Source: Burkholderiaceae bacterium
GTDB lineage: Bacteria; Pseudomonadota; Gammaproteobacteria; Burkholderiales; Burkholderiaceae_E
Direction of reading: 5' to 3'
Assembly (NCBI GenBank): GCA_016710525.1
Contig: JADJVQ010000001.1
Span: forward strand, 1-64,000
DNA: 64,000 nt
The first letter of the stretch is position 1, and the number at the start of each line of letters is the position of its first letter. Shown piece by piece: positions 32,819-40,167 of the stretch. The position numbers were made by a program, and so were the translations under genes. The notes under the pieces were generated by a model. It ran no database searches, was not told the DNA's origin, and saw only the letters and a list, made by a program, of their open reading frames with translations.

Positions 32819-33048
32819 GACTTCGCGCGAGCGAAGTCAAGGCCGCGCCAGCGGCCGGCCGGAGCCACAACCCCCGATGCGCTGAAGGCGCGGGCTGTGG
32901 GCTGCTGCGCTCCCCGGCGGGCGCGACGTACCCGCCCCGCTGCGCGGGGTGCCCTCGCTGCCTTCGGAAGCCGCCCGGCCCCGCCGGGCACTTCCTCGTC
33001 CGCTCGGCGGGCCCGAAGCGCCCGCCGGGGAGCGCAGCAGCCCACAGC
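32819..33048. repeat. Multi-hairpin intergenic element with a 31-bp inverted repeat
   Basis: The 402-base gap after proB holds a row of perfect dyads: GACTTCGC-GCGA-GCGAAGTC (32819-32838) and GGCCGC-GCCA-GCGGCC (32841-32856). Then comes a 31-bp exact inverted repeat whose arms are 32894-32924 and 33018-33048. Between those arms lie further small hairpins (CCCCGC-TGC-GCGGGG and GCCCGGC-CCC-GCCGGGC). The phrase GCGCTGAAGGCGCGGG occurs twice (32783 and 32880). No protein is encoded, so it looks like a non-coding palindromic element. The rest of the gap to 33191 shows nothing further. Confidence 0.75.
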
Positions 33049-33191
33049 GCGAGGCAGCGGGGCGTGCGGCGAGTTCCGCTGGATCCCGATCATGGTGAAG
33101 CTGCCTGTGCGTTGCTCATCCATGTGTGTGAAGAGCGGATCAGCAGGCACCGCTATAGTTCCGCTGACCACGTATCCAGGAGCCTCGGACC

Positions 33192-34385
33192 ATGGCCGAA
33201 CGTTGGCGAGTGCTGCTGGTGTTGTGCGTCGCGCGCATCGCGATGGGTTTTCAGTTCCAGTCGATCGGCGCGACGGCCGGGCCACTGCAGCGGGAGTTCG
33301 GCATCGACCTGGCCTATGTCGGCTGGCTGGTCGGCCTGTACATGCTGCCGGGGCTCGTGCTGGCGCTGCCCAGCGGGCTGCTGGGCGCGCGCTTCGGTGA
33401 GCGGCGGGCCGCGCTGCTCGGGCTGGCGATGATGGTGGCCGGGGGCGCGGCGCTGGCGCTGGCGCAATCGCCGCAGGGGCTGATCGCGGGCCGCATCGTC
33501 TGTGGCGTTGGCGGTGTGCTCTACAGCGTGATGGTGACCAAGATGGTGGCCGACTGGTTCGCGGGCAAGGAGCTGGTGCTGGCGATGTCCTTGATGGTCA
33601 ACACCTGGCCGATCGGCATCGCGCTGGCGCTGTTCGTGCTGGGGCCGGTGTCGCAGCACCTGGGCGCTGCGAGTGCGTTCGGCATCACGGCGGCGCTGGG
33701 CGCGCTGTCGTTCCTGCTGGTCAGTGTCGGTTATCGGCCTGCGCCCAGCGCGGCGAAGGCGTCATTGCCGAGGCTGTCGGCCATCTCGCGCGACGAGTGG
33801 ATCCTGCTGGCCATCGCGGGGCTCGCGTGGATGACCTTCAATGTCGTGTACGCGGTGCTCGCCACTTTCCTGCCGGTGTATCTGGTCGAAAGCGGTATCG
33901 ATGCAACGCAGGCCAGCGCGCTGACCGGGCTCAACTCATTGATGATCGTGTTCTCGATCCCGGCGGGGGGCTACGTCGCGCACCGGCTGGGCCGCCCCGA
34001 TGCGGTCGCGCTGGTGGGGCTGGTGGGCTTTTGCGTGGCGCTGGCGGCGATGCTGATGGTCAGCGCGGGCGTGGTGGTGCTGCTGGCCTGCGGGTTCTTT
34101 CTGGGGCTGGCGGCGGGGTACATCGCGTCGTTCCCGGCGCAGTTTCTGCGGCCCGAGACCCGGGCCACCGGTGCGGGTGTTTCGGCGACGATCTTTTATC
34201 TGGGCGTGACGGTGCTGCCGGGACCGATCGGGTACGCGGCGCAGCGGCAGGGCAGCGCGGCGGTCGTGCTGGTGATTGCGATCGGGCTGGCGTTGCTGAC
34301 GATGGGGCTGGTGGTGGCGTTTCCGGTGGTGATGCATAGGTTGATGGCGGTGCCGGGGAAGCCGGCAGGGGTCGTACGACGGTAG
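33192..34385 (+). CDS. MFS transporter (CynX/NimT-like)
   Basis: 397-aa membrane protein with about 12 hydrophobic segments and the MFS layout. The first loop reads GLLGARFGERRAA (variant of the DxxGRR/K motif A). Helices 4-6 carry GRIVCGVGGVLYSVMVTKMVADWF, as in anion:cation symporter and cyanate/nitrate relatives. Helix 11 region shows FLGLAAGYIASFPAQFL. GC-rich, with GGTTTT-type spacing and an ATG at 33192 after GGAGCC. No neighbour suggests a substrate. Confidence 0.85.
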   Translation: MAERWRVLLVLCVARIAMGFQFQSIGATAGPLQREFGIDLAYVGWLVGLYMLPGLVLALPSGLLGARFGERRAALLGLAMMVAGGAALALAQSPQGLIAGRIVCGVGGVLYSVMVTKMVADWFAGKELVLAMSLMVNTWPIGIALALFVLGPVSQHLGAASAFGITAALGALSFLLVSVGYRPAPSAAKASLPRLSAISRDEWILLAIAGLAWMTFNVVYAVLATFLPVYLVESGIDATQASALTGLNSLMIVFSIPAGGYVAHRLGRPDAVALVGLVGFCVALAAMLMVSAGVVVLLACGFFLGLAAGYIASFPAQFLRPETRATGAGVSATIFYLGVTVLPGPIGYAAQRQGSAAVVLVIAIGLALLTMGLVVAFPVVMHRLMAVPGKPAGVVRR

Positions 34386-34719
34386 GTCAGGGATTCCACC
34401 GGCGAAGAAATTGTCACGCTGGGTGAATTCGATTCCGGCCGAATGACCACCGTGATTCATCGTGCTCATCGCTTTGCGCCGGCAGGCTCGAGTAGTTCTC
34501 GAGCCTCTTCAACCTGGTACCCCATAGGGGCCTCGATGTCCGATCTAGGTGACTAGCTTCACCCGATCGGGCGATGCGCGCGCGGTCGGCTCGACCTAAG
34601 CTGGGCTCTCGTGCGCTCTCGATCGGCTGACCACGCCTCGCCACTTGCCGGCTGAAGGTAGGTGACTCCTGGCGAATCGCAGATTCGACCTCCGATTCCC
34701 TCCGTGCAAAGACTCCCGT
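34386..34719 (+). promoter_or_regulatory. Upstream region of the RTX locus with several dyads
   Basis: A 334-base non-coding gap carries GGCTCGAG-TAGTT-CTCGAGCC (34485-34505), CCCC-ATA-GGGG (34520-34530), GGTGA-CTAGCT-TCACC (34548-34563) and CCCGATCGGG (34562-34571). They form one close cluster before the RTX protease start, so they are candidate binding sites for the two LuxR-type regulators of the locus. No coding frame is seen here. Confidence 0.45.
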
Positions 34720-36840
34720 ATGGCCGACTACCGCGGTACCCCTAGCGCAGACACCATCGACCAGACGGCACTCGGCATACCCGACTGGTCTGCTCTGTAT
34801 GGCCTGGCAGGCAACGACACCATCACCATCGCGCGCGGGGTTGCGCTGGGCGGAGCCGGCAATGACACCATCATCGCCAGCGAACCCACGGCTGCGGGCG
34901 CCGGCTACTTCGACGCGCCGGCGGGGGTGGTGGCCGACCTGCAGAGCGGCGTCGTGCAGGACGGTTGGGGTGGCACCGACACGCTCGTCGGCATCCGGCA
35001 CCTGGACGGCAGCATCTTCGATGACTCGCTGTTCGGCAGCGCGCAGGACAACCGGATCGTGCCCAATGGGGGGCACGATCGCATCGATGGTCGTGGCGGC
35101 TTCGACATCGTCTGGCTGGTCGGCAAGCTGGCGGACTATCGCATCGACACCTCCATCGACGGGGTGTCCGCAACTCTGCAACTTCGCGCTGACCCCACGC
35201 AACTGACCGAAGTCGTCGGGGTGGAGCGAGTCGACTTCCAGAGTCTCGAATCCGTGCTGCTGACCGACCTGATCGATCCGGTCAAGCAGGCTACGCACGG
35301 ACTGATCGCCGCCGACCCCGCGCGATGGAACGCCGGACAGCCTTTGGGCACGCCGGTCGAGGTTACGTACAGCTTCATGGTCGGCGCGCCGGACGCTGCG
35401 TCCACCGGGTTCCAGGCGTTCGACACCACCCAGCAGGGTGCGGTGCGCACCATCCTGAACGACACCGCCGCATTGACAGGCTTGCGTTTTCGGGAGGTCG
35501 ACGAAAGCACGGGCACGAATGGACAGATGCGCTTTGGCAGCACCGCGCAGTCGGCCACCAAGGGGCAGGCCTCGCTGCCCGCGCAGCGCAGCGAGGCCGC
35601 TGGCGACGTGTTGATGGATGTCGACAGCGTCCGCAACCTGGCGCCGGGCAGTGAAGGCTTCGCCGCGCTGCGACACGAGATCGGCCACGCACTGGGGCTG
35701 CGACACCCGCGCAACTACGGCGCCTCGGACGCCTGGTCCGAACAGTTCCGTGCTGAAGACGACAACGCCGGCAATACCGTGATGACCGACTCGGCAAGCC
35801 AGGCCGGTTTGTATCGTCTGAGCTGGGGGCCTCTGGACGTGATTGCCTTGCGCACGATGTACGGCAGCAAGCTGATCTTGGAGGGTGACAGCGTGCATTT
35901 GCTGACCGACGTCGCGGGCACGGGGCTGAGTCTGCTGCTCGACGAAGGCGGCGTCGATGAACTCGATCTGTCGAGTGTGTCGGCCGGCGCCAAGGTCGAT
36001 CTGCGGGCCGCGCACATGAGTTCGATCGGTCGCGGCGCCGACGGACTGGCCGCACGCGACAACCTGTCGATGCCGGCAGGCACTGCCATCGAACGGGTGA
36101 TCGGCACACCGTTCGACGACGCACTCATCGGCAACGAGGCCGATAACTCGTTTCAAGGTGGACTCGGCAACGACCGCATCGACGGAGGGCCGGGAACCGA
36201 TTTGTCAGTCTATGTCGGAGCACGAAACCTGTATGTGGTGTCGGTGCGGCCCGGGCAGATCTCGGTGTCGGCACGCGACGGCGCGGGCGGGTTCGATACG
36301 CTGGTGTCGATCGAGCGTCTGCGCTTCGCCGATACCGAATTGCCTTTGGTGTATCAACGCGAAGCCCTGGCACCCGGGCCCGGAAAGGACGGCAGCTTTC
36401 TGTTCGATCCGATCTATTACCTGTTGTCCAACACGGCTTTGGTGCCGGTGGCCAACGCCGCCGCGGCGCTCGCCAGTTACCGCGACGTGGGTGCGGCGCA
36501 AGGCCGGGCGCCGACGGCCTGGTTCGATCCCGCCTACTATGCAGACCGCTGGGCTGATCTGGCGCCCCTGCAGCTCGACAACGCGACCTTGTTCGCGCAC
36601 TTCAACTTGTTCGGCGTCTGGGAGGGGCGTTCGCCGGGGCCACGCTTCGACGACTTCGATGGCGCGCGGTACTTGAGCGACTACTCAGACGTAGCGGCCT
36701 ACGTCAACGGTAATCTGGGCGACTTCCTGGGCAGCCAGACAAATGGCGCCATCGCCCACTACTTGCTGTTCGGCGCCAACGAGCAGCGCCTTGCCTTCGA
36801 CACGCACGGCGCCGCCGTCGATGTCGGTTATCTCGTCTGA
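34720..36840 (+). CDS. Serralysin-like RTX metalloprotease with distinctive C-terminal domain
   Basis: 706-aa predicted secreted zinc protease (no N-terminal signal; RTX proteins leave by a type I system using a C-terminal signal). Residues 25-125 hold an RTX-like module (AGNDTITIARG; LQSGVVQDGWGGTDTLVGI). Residues 205-390 are a metzincin domain with the zinc motif HEIGHALGLRHP (His319, Glu320, His323, His329), Met-turn Met355 (NTVMTDS) and serralysin-type LDVIALRTMYG. Residues 465-500 carry GGLGNDRIDGGPGTD nonapeptides. Residues 560-706 are a C-terminal domain shared with the second RTX protein of the locus (WFDPAYYADRWADL, ATLFAHFNLFGVWEGRS, NGAIAHYLLFG). An RTX-type module before the catalytic domain is unusual. 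Confidence 0.85.
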   Translation: MADYRGTPSADTIDQTALGIPDWSALYGLAGNDTITIARGVALGGAGNDTIIASEPTAAGAGYFDAPAGVVADLQSGVVQDGWGGTDTLVGIRHLDGSIFDDSLFGSAQDNRIVPNGGHDRIDGRGGFDIVWLVGKLADYRIDTSIDGVSATLQLRADPTQLTEVVGVERVDFQSLESVLLTDLIDPVKQATHGLIAADPARWNAGQPLGTPVEVTYSFMVGAPDAASTGFQAFDTTQQGAVRTILNDTAALTGLRFREVDESTGTNGQMRFGSTAQSATKGQASLPAQRSEAAGDVLMDVDSVRNLAPGSEGFAALRHEIGHALGLRHPRNYGASDAWSEQFRAEDDNAGNTVMTDSASQAGLYRLSWGPLDVIALRTMYGSKLILEGDSVHLLTDVAGTGLSLLLDEGGVDELDLSSVSAGAKVDLRAAHMSSIGRGADGLAARDNLSMPAGTAIERVIGTPFDDALIGNEADNSFQGGLGNDRIDGGPGTDLSVYVGARNLYVVSVRPGQISVSARDGAGGFDTLVSIERLRFADTELPLVYQREALAPGPGKDGSFLFDPIYYLLSNTALVPVANAAAALASYRDVGAAQGRAPTAWFDPAYYADRWADLAPLQLDNATLFAHFNLFGVWEGRSPGPRFDDFDGARYLSDYSDVAAYVNGNLGDFLGSQTNGAIAHYLLFGANEQRLAFDTHGAAVDVGYLV

Positions 36841-36847
36841 GCCTGCC

Positions 36848-38653
36848 ATGCGACTGTTCGCCCGTACCAGTTATCTCCCGATGATCAAGCCGGCCCCGCG
36901 TGCAGTTGGCGCGACGGGTCCTGGTGGTGTCGCGGGCACCATTGGCTCGGCTGGTGCCAATCAAATGATTGCGGCTCACGTTGCCGGGTCCCGAGGATCG
37001 CGACGCGGCGTGCTCGCCGTGCTGACGACCGTGTTTTGTCTCGGCGCCTGCGGCAATGCAGAGCGAAACGCGCCCATAGCGGCAAGTCCCGATGCGTCAG
37101 CCTCGAGCGGCCAGGTTGCGCCCGCTGCCGATGCCTCGCCGTTCGGCATCACGACCTACGCGGCCGCGCGCTTTCTCGAGCAGGCTACCTTTGGCCCCAC
37201 CGCGTCGTCGATCGCGGAGCTGAAGCGCTTGGGCTTCGAGGGCTGGATCGCTGCTCAGCAGGCGCTTCCGGTGCCCGCCATTGACGGTTCCATTCTCGAG
37301 AGCCGCGATCCGGGGCCGCCCGATCCGCTGGCTGTCGAGTTCGCGCCGGCAAAGTTCACGCGCATCGCCATCTCCGACCCGGCGCAACTGCGGGTGCGCG
37401 CGGCCTGGAGCCTGTCGCAGTTCCTGGTGGTGTCGCAGAACAAGGTGGTGGCGTTTGCCGTGGTGCAGTACGCCAACTTCCTGATGGCCAACGCGTTCAC
37501 GAACTACTCGGACTTCCTGCGTGCGCTGACCCTGCACGCTTCGATGGGAAACTTCCTGGATAACTCCGAGAACCGTGCGGCCAGCGCGTGCATCGGCTGT
37601 TCGCCCAACGAAAACTACGCGCGCGAACTGCTGCAGTTGTTCACGATCGGTGTGCACAAGCTGAACATCGACGGCAGCATCGTGCGCGATGCACGGGGCA
37701 GGCCGGTCGAGACATATTCGGAAAGTGACGTGCAGGCGCTGGCGCGCGCGCTGACCGGATGGACCTTCCAGTCCGCCCAGCCCGGTCTGGGCAAGGGCAA
37801 CTGGGCGAACTTCGGCAAGCCGATGATAGCGCTGCGCCCGAACGATCACGACAAGGATGCCAAGCGGCTGCTGGGCACCGACATGTCGCCCAACCAGAAC
37901 GCGACCAGCGATCTCGAAGCGGCCATTGCGATCATCATGGCGCACCCCAATGTGGCACCCTTCGTCAGCCTTCGACTGATCCAGCACCTGGTGGCCAGCG
38001 ACCCCAGCCCCGATTACATCCGGCGAGTGGCGACAGTCTTCAACAATGACGGCACAGGCAAGAAGGGAAACCTGGCAGCGGTGGCCAAGGCCGTGCTGCT
38101 CGACCCCGAAGCCCGGCGCGGCGACAACCCGGCCAGCGCCAACGCACGACAAGGCTACGTGCGTGAGCCCTTCCTGGCCTTCACGGCCCGCTGGCGGGGC
38201 ATGGGATGCCGCGAGTCGCCCGTGCCTCCATTGGGCATTTACCCGGGCCTGAGCTGGAACCAGAAGCCGTTCCAGGCGCCCTCGGTGTTCAGCTTCTATC
38301 TGCCCACCGACCGCGCGCCCGGCAGCCTCCTGCTGGCGCCCGAACAGGGACTGCTCAATGGCGGCGAACTGAGCACCCGAATCGGCGACCTGGCCTATTA
38401 CGTCGACCAGGGCAGCGCCAAGCTCACTGAAGCGGGATGCCAGTTCGAGGAGTTCGAACAAGCCCTTGTCGCCTCACCCGAGACCTTTCTCGATCTGGCC
38501 AGCCTGCGTTACTTCCGCGGCTCGCTGCCACCGGCGCTGCGGGTGCTCGCCCTCGAGCTGATCGCCCAGTCGGCGCCGTTGGCGCCACGAGTGCGCGCCG
38601 CGAGTGTGCTGGCATTCCTGCTGTCTTCGCCGTATTTCGGAGCGATCAAATGA
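36848..38653 (+). CDS. DUF1800 family protein
   Basis: 601-aa protein of the DUF1800 family, always found with DUF1501 and of unknown activity. The ATG at 36848 lies seven bases after the RTX protease stop; a second ATG at 36965 starts just before a lipoprotein-like signal (RRGVLAVLTTVFCLGAC, lipobox LGAC) and may be the real start. Family blocks: AARFLEQATFGPTASSIAEL, ASMGNFLDNSENRA, NENYARELLQLFTIGVHKLN (the central DUF1800 signature), ALTGWTF and VAKAVLLDPEARRGD. The C-terminus overlaps the DUF1501 start by ATGA. Probably an envelope-located partner of the DUF1501 protein. Confidence 0.85.
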   Translation: MRLFARTSYLPMIKPAPRAVGATGPGGVAGTIGSAGANQMIAAHVAGSRGSRRGVLAVLTTVFCLGACGNAERNAPIAASPDASASSGQVAPAADASPFGITTYAAARFLEQATFGPTASSIAELKRLGFEGWIAAQQALPVPAIDGSILESRDPGPPDPLAVEFAPAKFTRIAISDPAQLRVRAAWSLSQFLVVSQNKVVAFAVVQYANFLMANAFTNYSDFLRALTLHASMGNFLDNSENRAASACIGCSPNENYARELLQLFTIGVHKLNIDGSIVRDARGRPVETYSESDVQALARALTGWTFQSAQPGLGKGNWANFGKPMIALRPNDHDKDAKRLLGTDMSPNQNATSDLEAAIAIIMAHPNVAPFVSLRLIQHLVASDPSPDYIRRVATVFNNDGTGKKGNLAAVAKAVLLDPEARRGDNPASANARQGYVREPFLAFTARWRGMGCRESPVPPLGIYPGLSWNQKPFQAPSVFSFYLPTDRAPGSLLLAPEQGLLNGGELSTRIGDLAYYVDQGSAKLTEAGCQFEEFEQALVASPETFLDLASLRYFRGSLPPALRVLALELIAQSAPLAPRVRAASVLAFLLSSPYFGAIK

Positions 38654-40014
38654 ACCCTCGGCGCCGTTTCCTGAATCACGCCGGGAGCCTGTCCGCTGCC
38701 AGCACTCTTTCGATGCTCGGCGCGGCCCTGGGCACGGGCCTGTCGCGCGATGCCGCCGCGGCGGACTACAAAACCCTGGTCTGCGTGTTCCTGACCGGCG
38801 GCAATGACGGCAACGACTCGCTGGTGCCCACCGACGCCGCCTACAACGACTACGCGCGCGCGCGCCCGGGTCTGGCATTGCCCAAGGACAGCCTGGTTCC
38901 GTTGTCGGGGCTGTCGCTGGGACATACCTTCGGCATGCACCCTGGCCTTGCGCCCCTGGCGCCGCTCTATGCGCAGGGCCGTCTGGCCTGGGTGGTCAAT
39001 GCCGGGCCGCTGGTGGTGCCGACTACCGCACAGCAGGTTGTTGACCGCGCAGTCGAGCTGCCGCCGTTCCTGCTGTCGCACAGCGACCAGGTGGCGATGC
39101 AGCAAGGCTGGTTGGGCGACAGCGATCCCAGCGGCTGGGGCGGGCGTGCGCTGGAGAGCCTGCCGGCCGACCTGCGGCATTCGCTGTCGGCGGTCACGCT
39201 CGATACGCAGCGCACCCTGGTGCTGGGTCAGCGCTCCCGCGTGTCATGGCTCGATGGCAATGGCTTGCAGCGTTACTGGGGCAGCGCCGATCTGCTCAAT
39301 CCAGGCCACACCTGGACGCGCGCGGTGCAGTCGCTGGGCCGCATGCAATCGGCCAATGCCTACGAAGCTGAGTACGCGCGAACTTTCGGCGGCAGCCTCG
39401 CCGATTCGGTCGAAGTGGCGCAGGCCTTGTCTGGCGCGCCCGCGCCGGCTGGCGACTTTCCGCCCGGTGATCTGGGCAACCGGCTGCGCACGGTAGCGCA
39501 ACTGCTGCCGGCCTGGAAGGCCATCGGCAAGCGACGCCAGGTGGTTCTGGTCAACTGGGGCGGCTTCGACACCCATGTCTCGCAGCGAGGCAGCGCGCAC
39601 TGGGCGCTCGATCCTCAACTGGCGACGGTTGGTCAGGCACTTGCGGCCTTCGACACAGCCAATCGCGCCTCGGGCATGGATTCGAACGTGGTGACCTGCG
39701 TGATGTCCGACTTCGGACGCACGCTCAAACCCGCTGCCGGTGGCGGCACCGATCATGCCTGGGGCAATCACTGGTGGGTCATAGGTGGACCGGTGATCGG
39801 TGCGCAGGCCTACGGTGTATTCCCGACCTTGAAGCTGGGCGGCCCGGACGACTTCGACTTAAAGGGGGGCGGGCGATGGGTGCCCACCACGTCGACCGAT
39901 CAGTTCGCGGCCACGCTGGTGAACTGGCTCGGTGTGCCGGCGGATGCGCTCACCGCGGTGTTTCCGAATCTCGTGAATTTTTCGAAGAAGTCGCTGGGGT
40001 TTCTGCGTGCCTGA
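38650..40014 (+). CDS. DUF1501 family protein, Tat-exported
   Basis: 454-aa protein beginning with a twin-arginine-type leader (MNPRRRFLNHAGSLSAAST, cleavage about residue 38, AAAA|DYK). DUF1501 proteins resemble the alkaline-phosphatase/sulfatase fold. Family blocks are CVFLTGGNDGNDSLVP, GMHPGLAPLAPLYAQGRL, VLVNWGGFDTHVSQRG, VMSDFGRTLKPAAGGGTDHA and WGNHWWVIGGPVIG. Gly-Asn-Asp and the late Asp/His set are the likely metal ligands. It starts four bases inside the DUF1800 stop, so the pair is translationally coupled. Substrate and role are unknown. Confidence 0.87.
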   Translation: MNPRRRFLNHAGSLSAASTLSMLGAALGTGLSRDAAAADYKTLVCVFLTGGNDGNDSLVPTDAAYNDYARARPGLALPKDSLVPLSGLSLGHTFGMHPGLAPLAPLYAQGRLAWVVNAGPLVVPTTAQQVVDRAVELPPFLLSHSDQVAMQQGWLGDSDPSGWGGRALESLPADLRHSLSAVTLDTQRTLVLGQRSRVSWLDGNGLQRYWGSADLLNPGHTWTRAVQSLGRMQSANAYEAEYARTFGGSLADSVEVAQALSGAPAPAGDFPPGDLGNRLRTVAQLLPAWKAIGKRRQVVLVNWGGFDTHVSQRGSAHWALDPQLATVGQALAAFDTANRASGMDSNVVTCVMSDFGRTLKPAAGGGTDHAWGNHWWVIGGPVIGAQAYGVFPTLKLGGPDDFDLKGGGRWVPTTSTDQFAATLVNWLGVPADALTAVFPNLVNFSKKSLGFLRA

Positions 40015-40030
40015 TATCACCGTTTCGTTC

Positions 40031-40043
40031 ATCACCAAGTGAT
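40031..40043 (+). promoter_or_regulatory. Dyad before the second RTX gene
   Basis: ATCAC-CAA-GTGAT is a perfect inverted repeat in the 153-base gap between DUF1501 and the second RTX gene. It shares the TCACC/GGTGA half-site found upstream of the RTX protease gene, so one regulator may bind both; this is a suggestion from sequence only. A weak hairpin TGACTG/CAGTCA lies at 40068-40086. Confidence 0.3.
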
Positions 40044-40167
40044 CTGAATAATTTCTGTGAATATGGCTGACTGAAGGAGTCAGTCACCCGCCGAGGTGAT
40101 GCGTGCCCGAGTTGCCCTGCCTAGTATCGATCAACCCCCACGTGATCGCATTAGCAAAGGACAACCG

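Noticed and set aside
32894..33048. Insertion sequence or transposon end suggested by the 31-bp inverted repeat
   Set aside because: The interval between the arms is only about 93 bases, has no transposase and no target duplication, and is filled with small hairpins.
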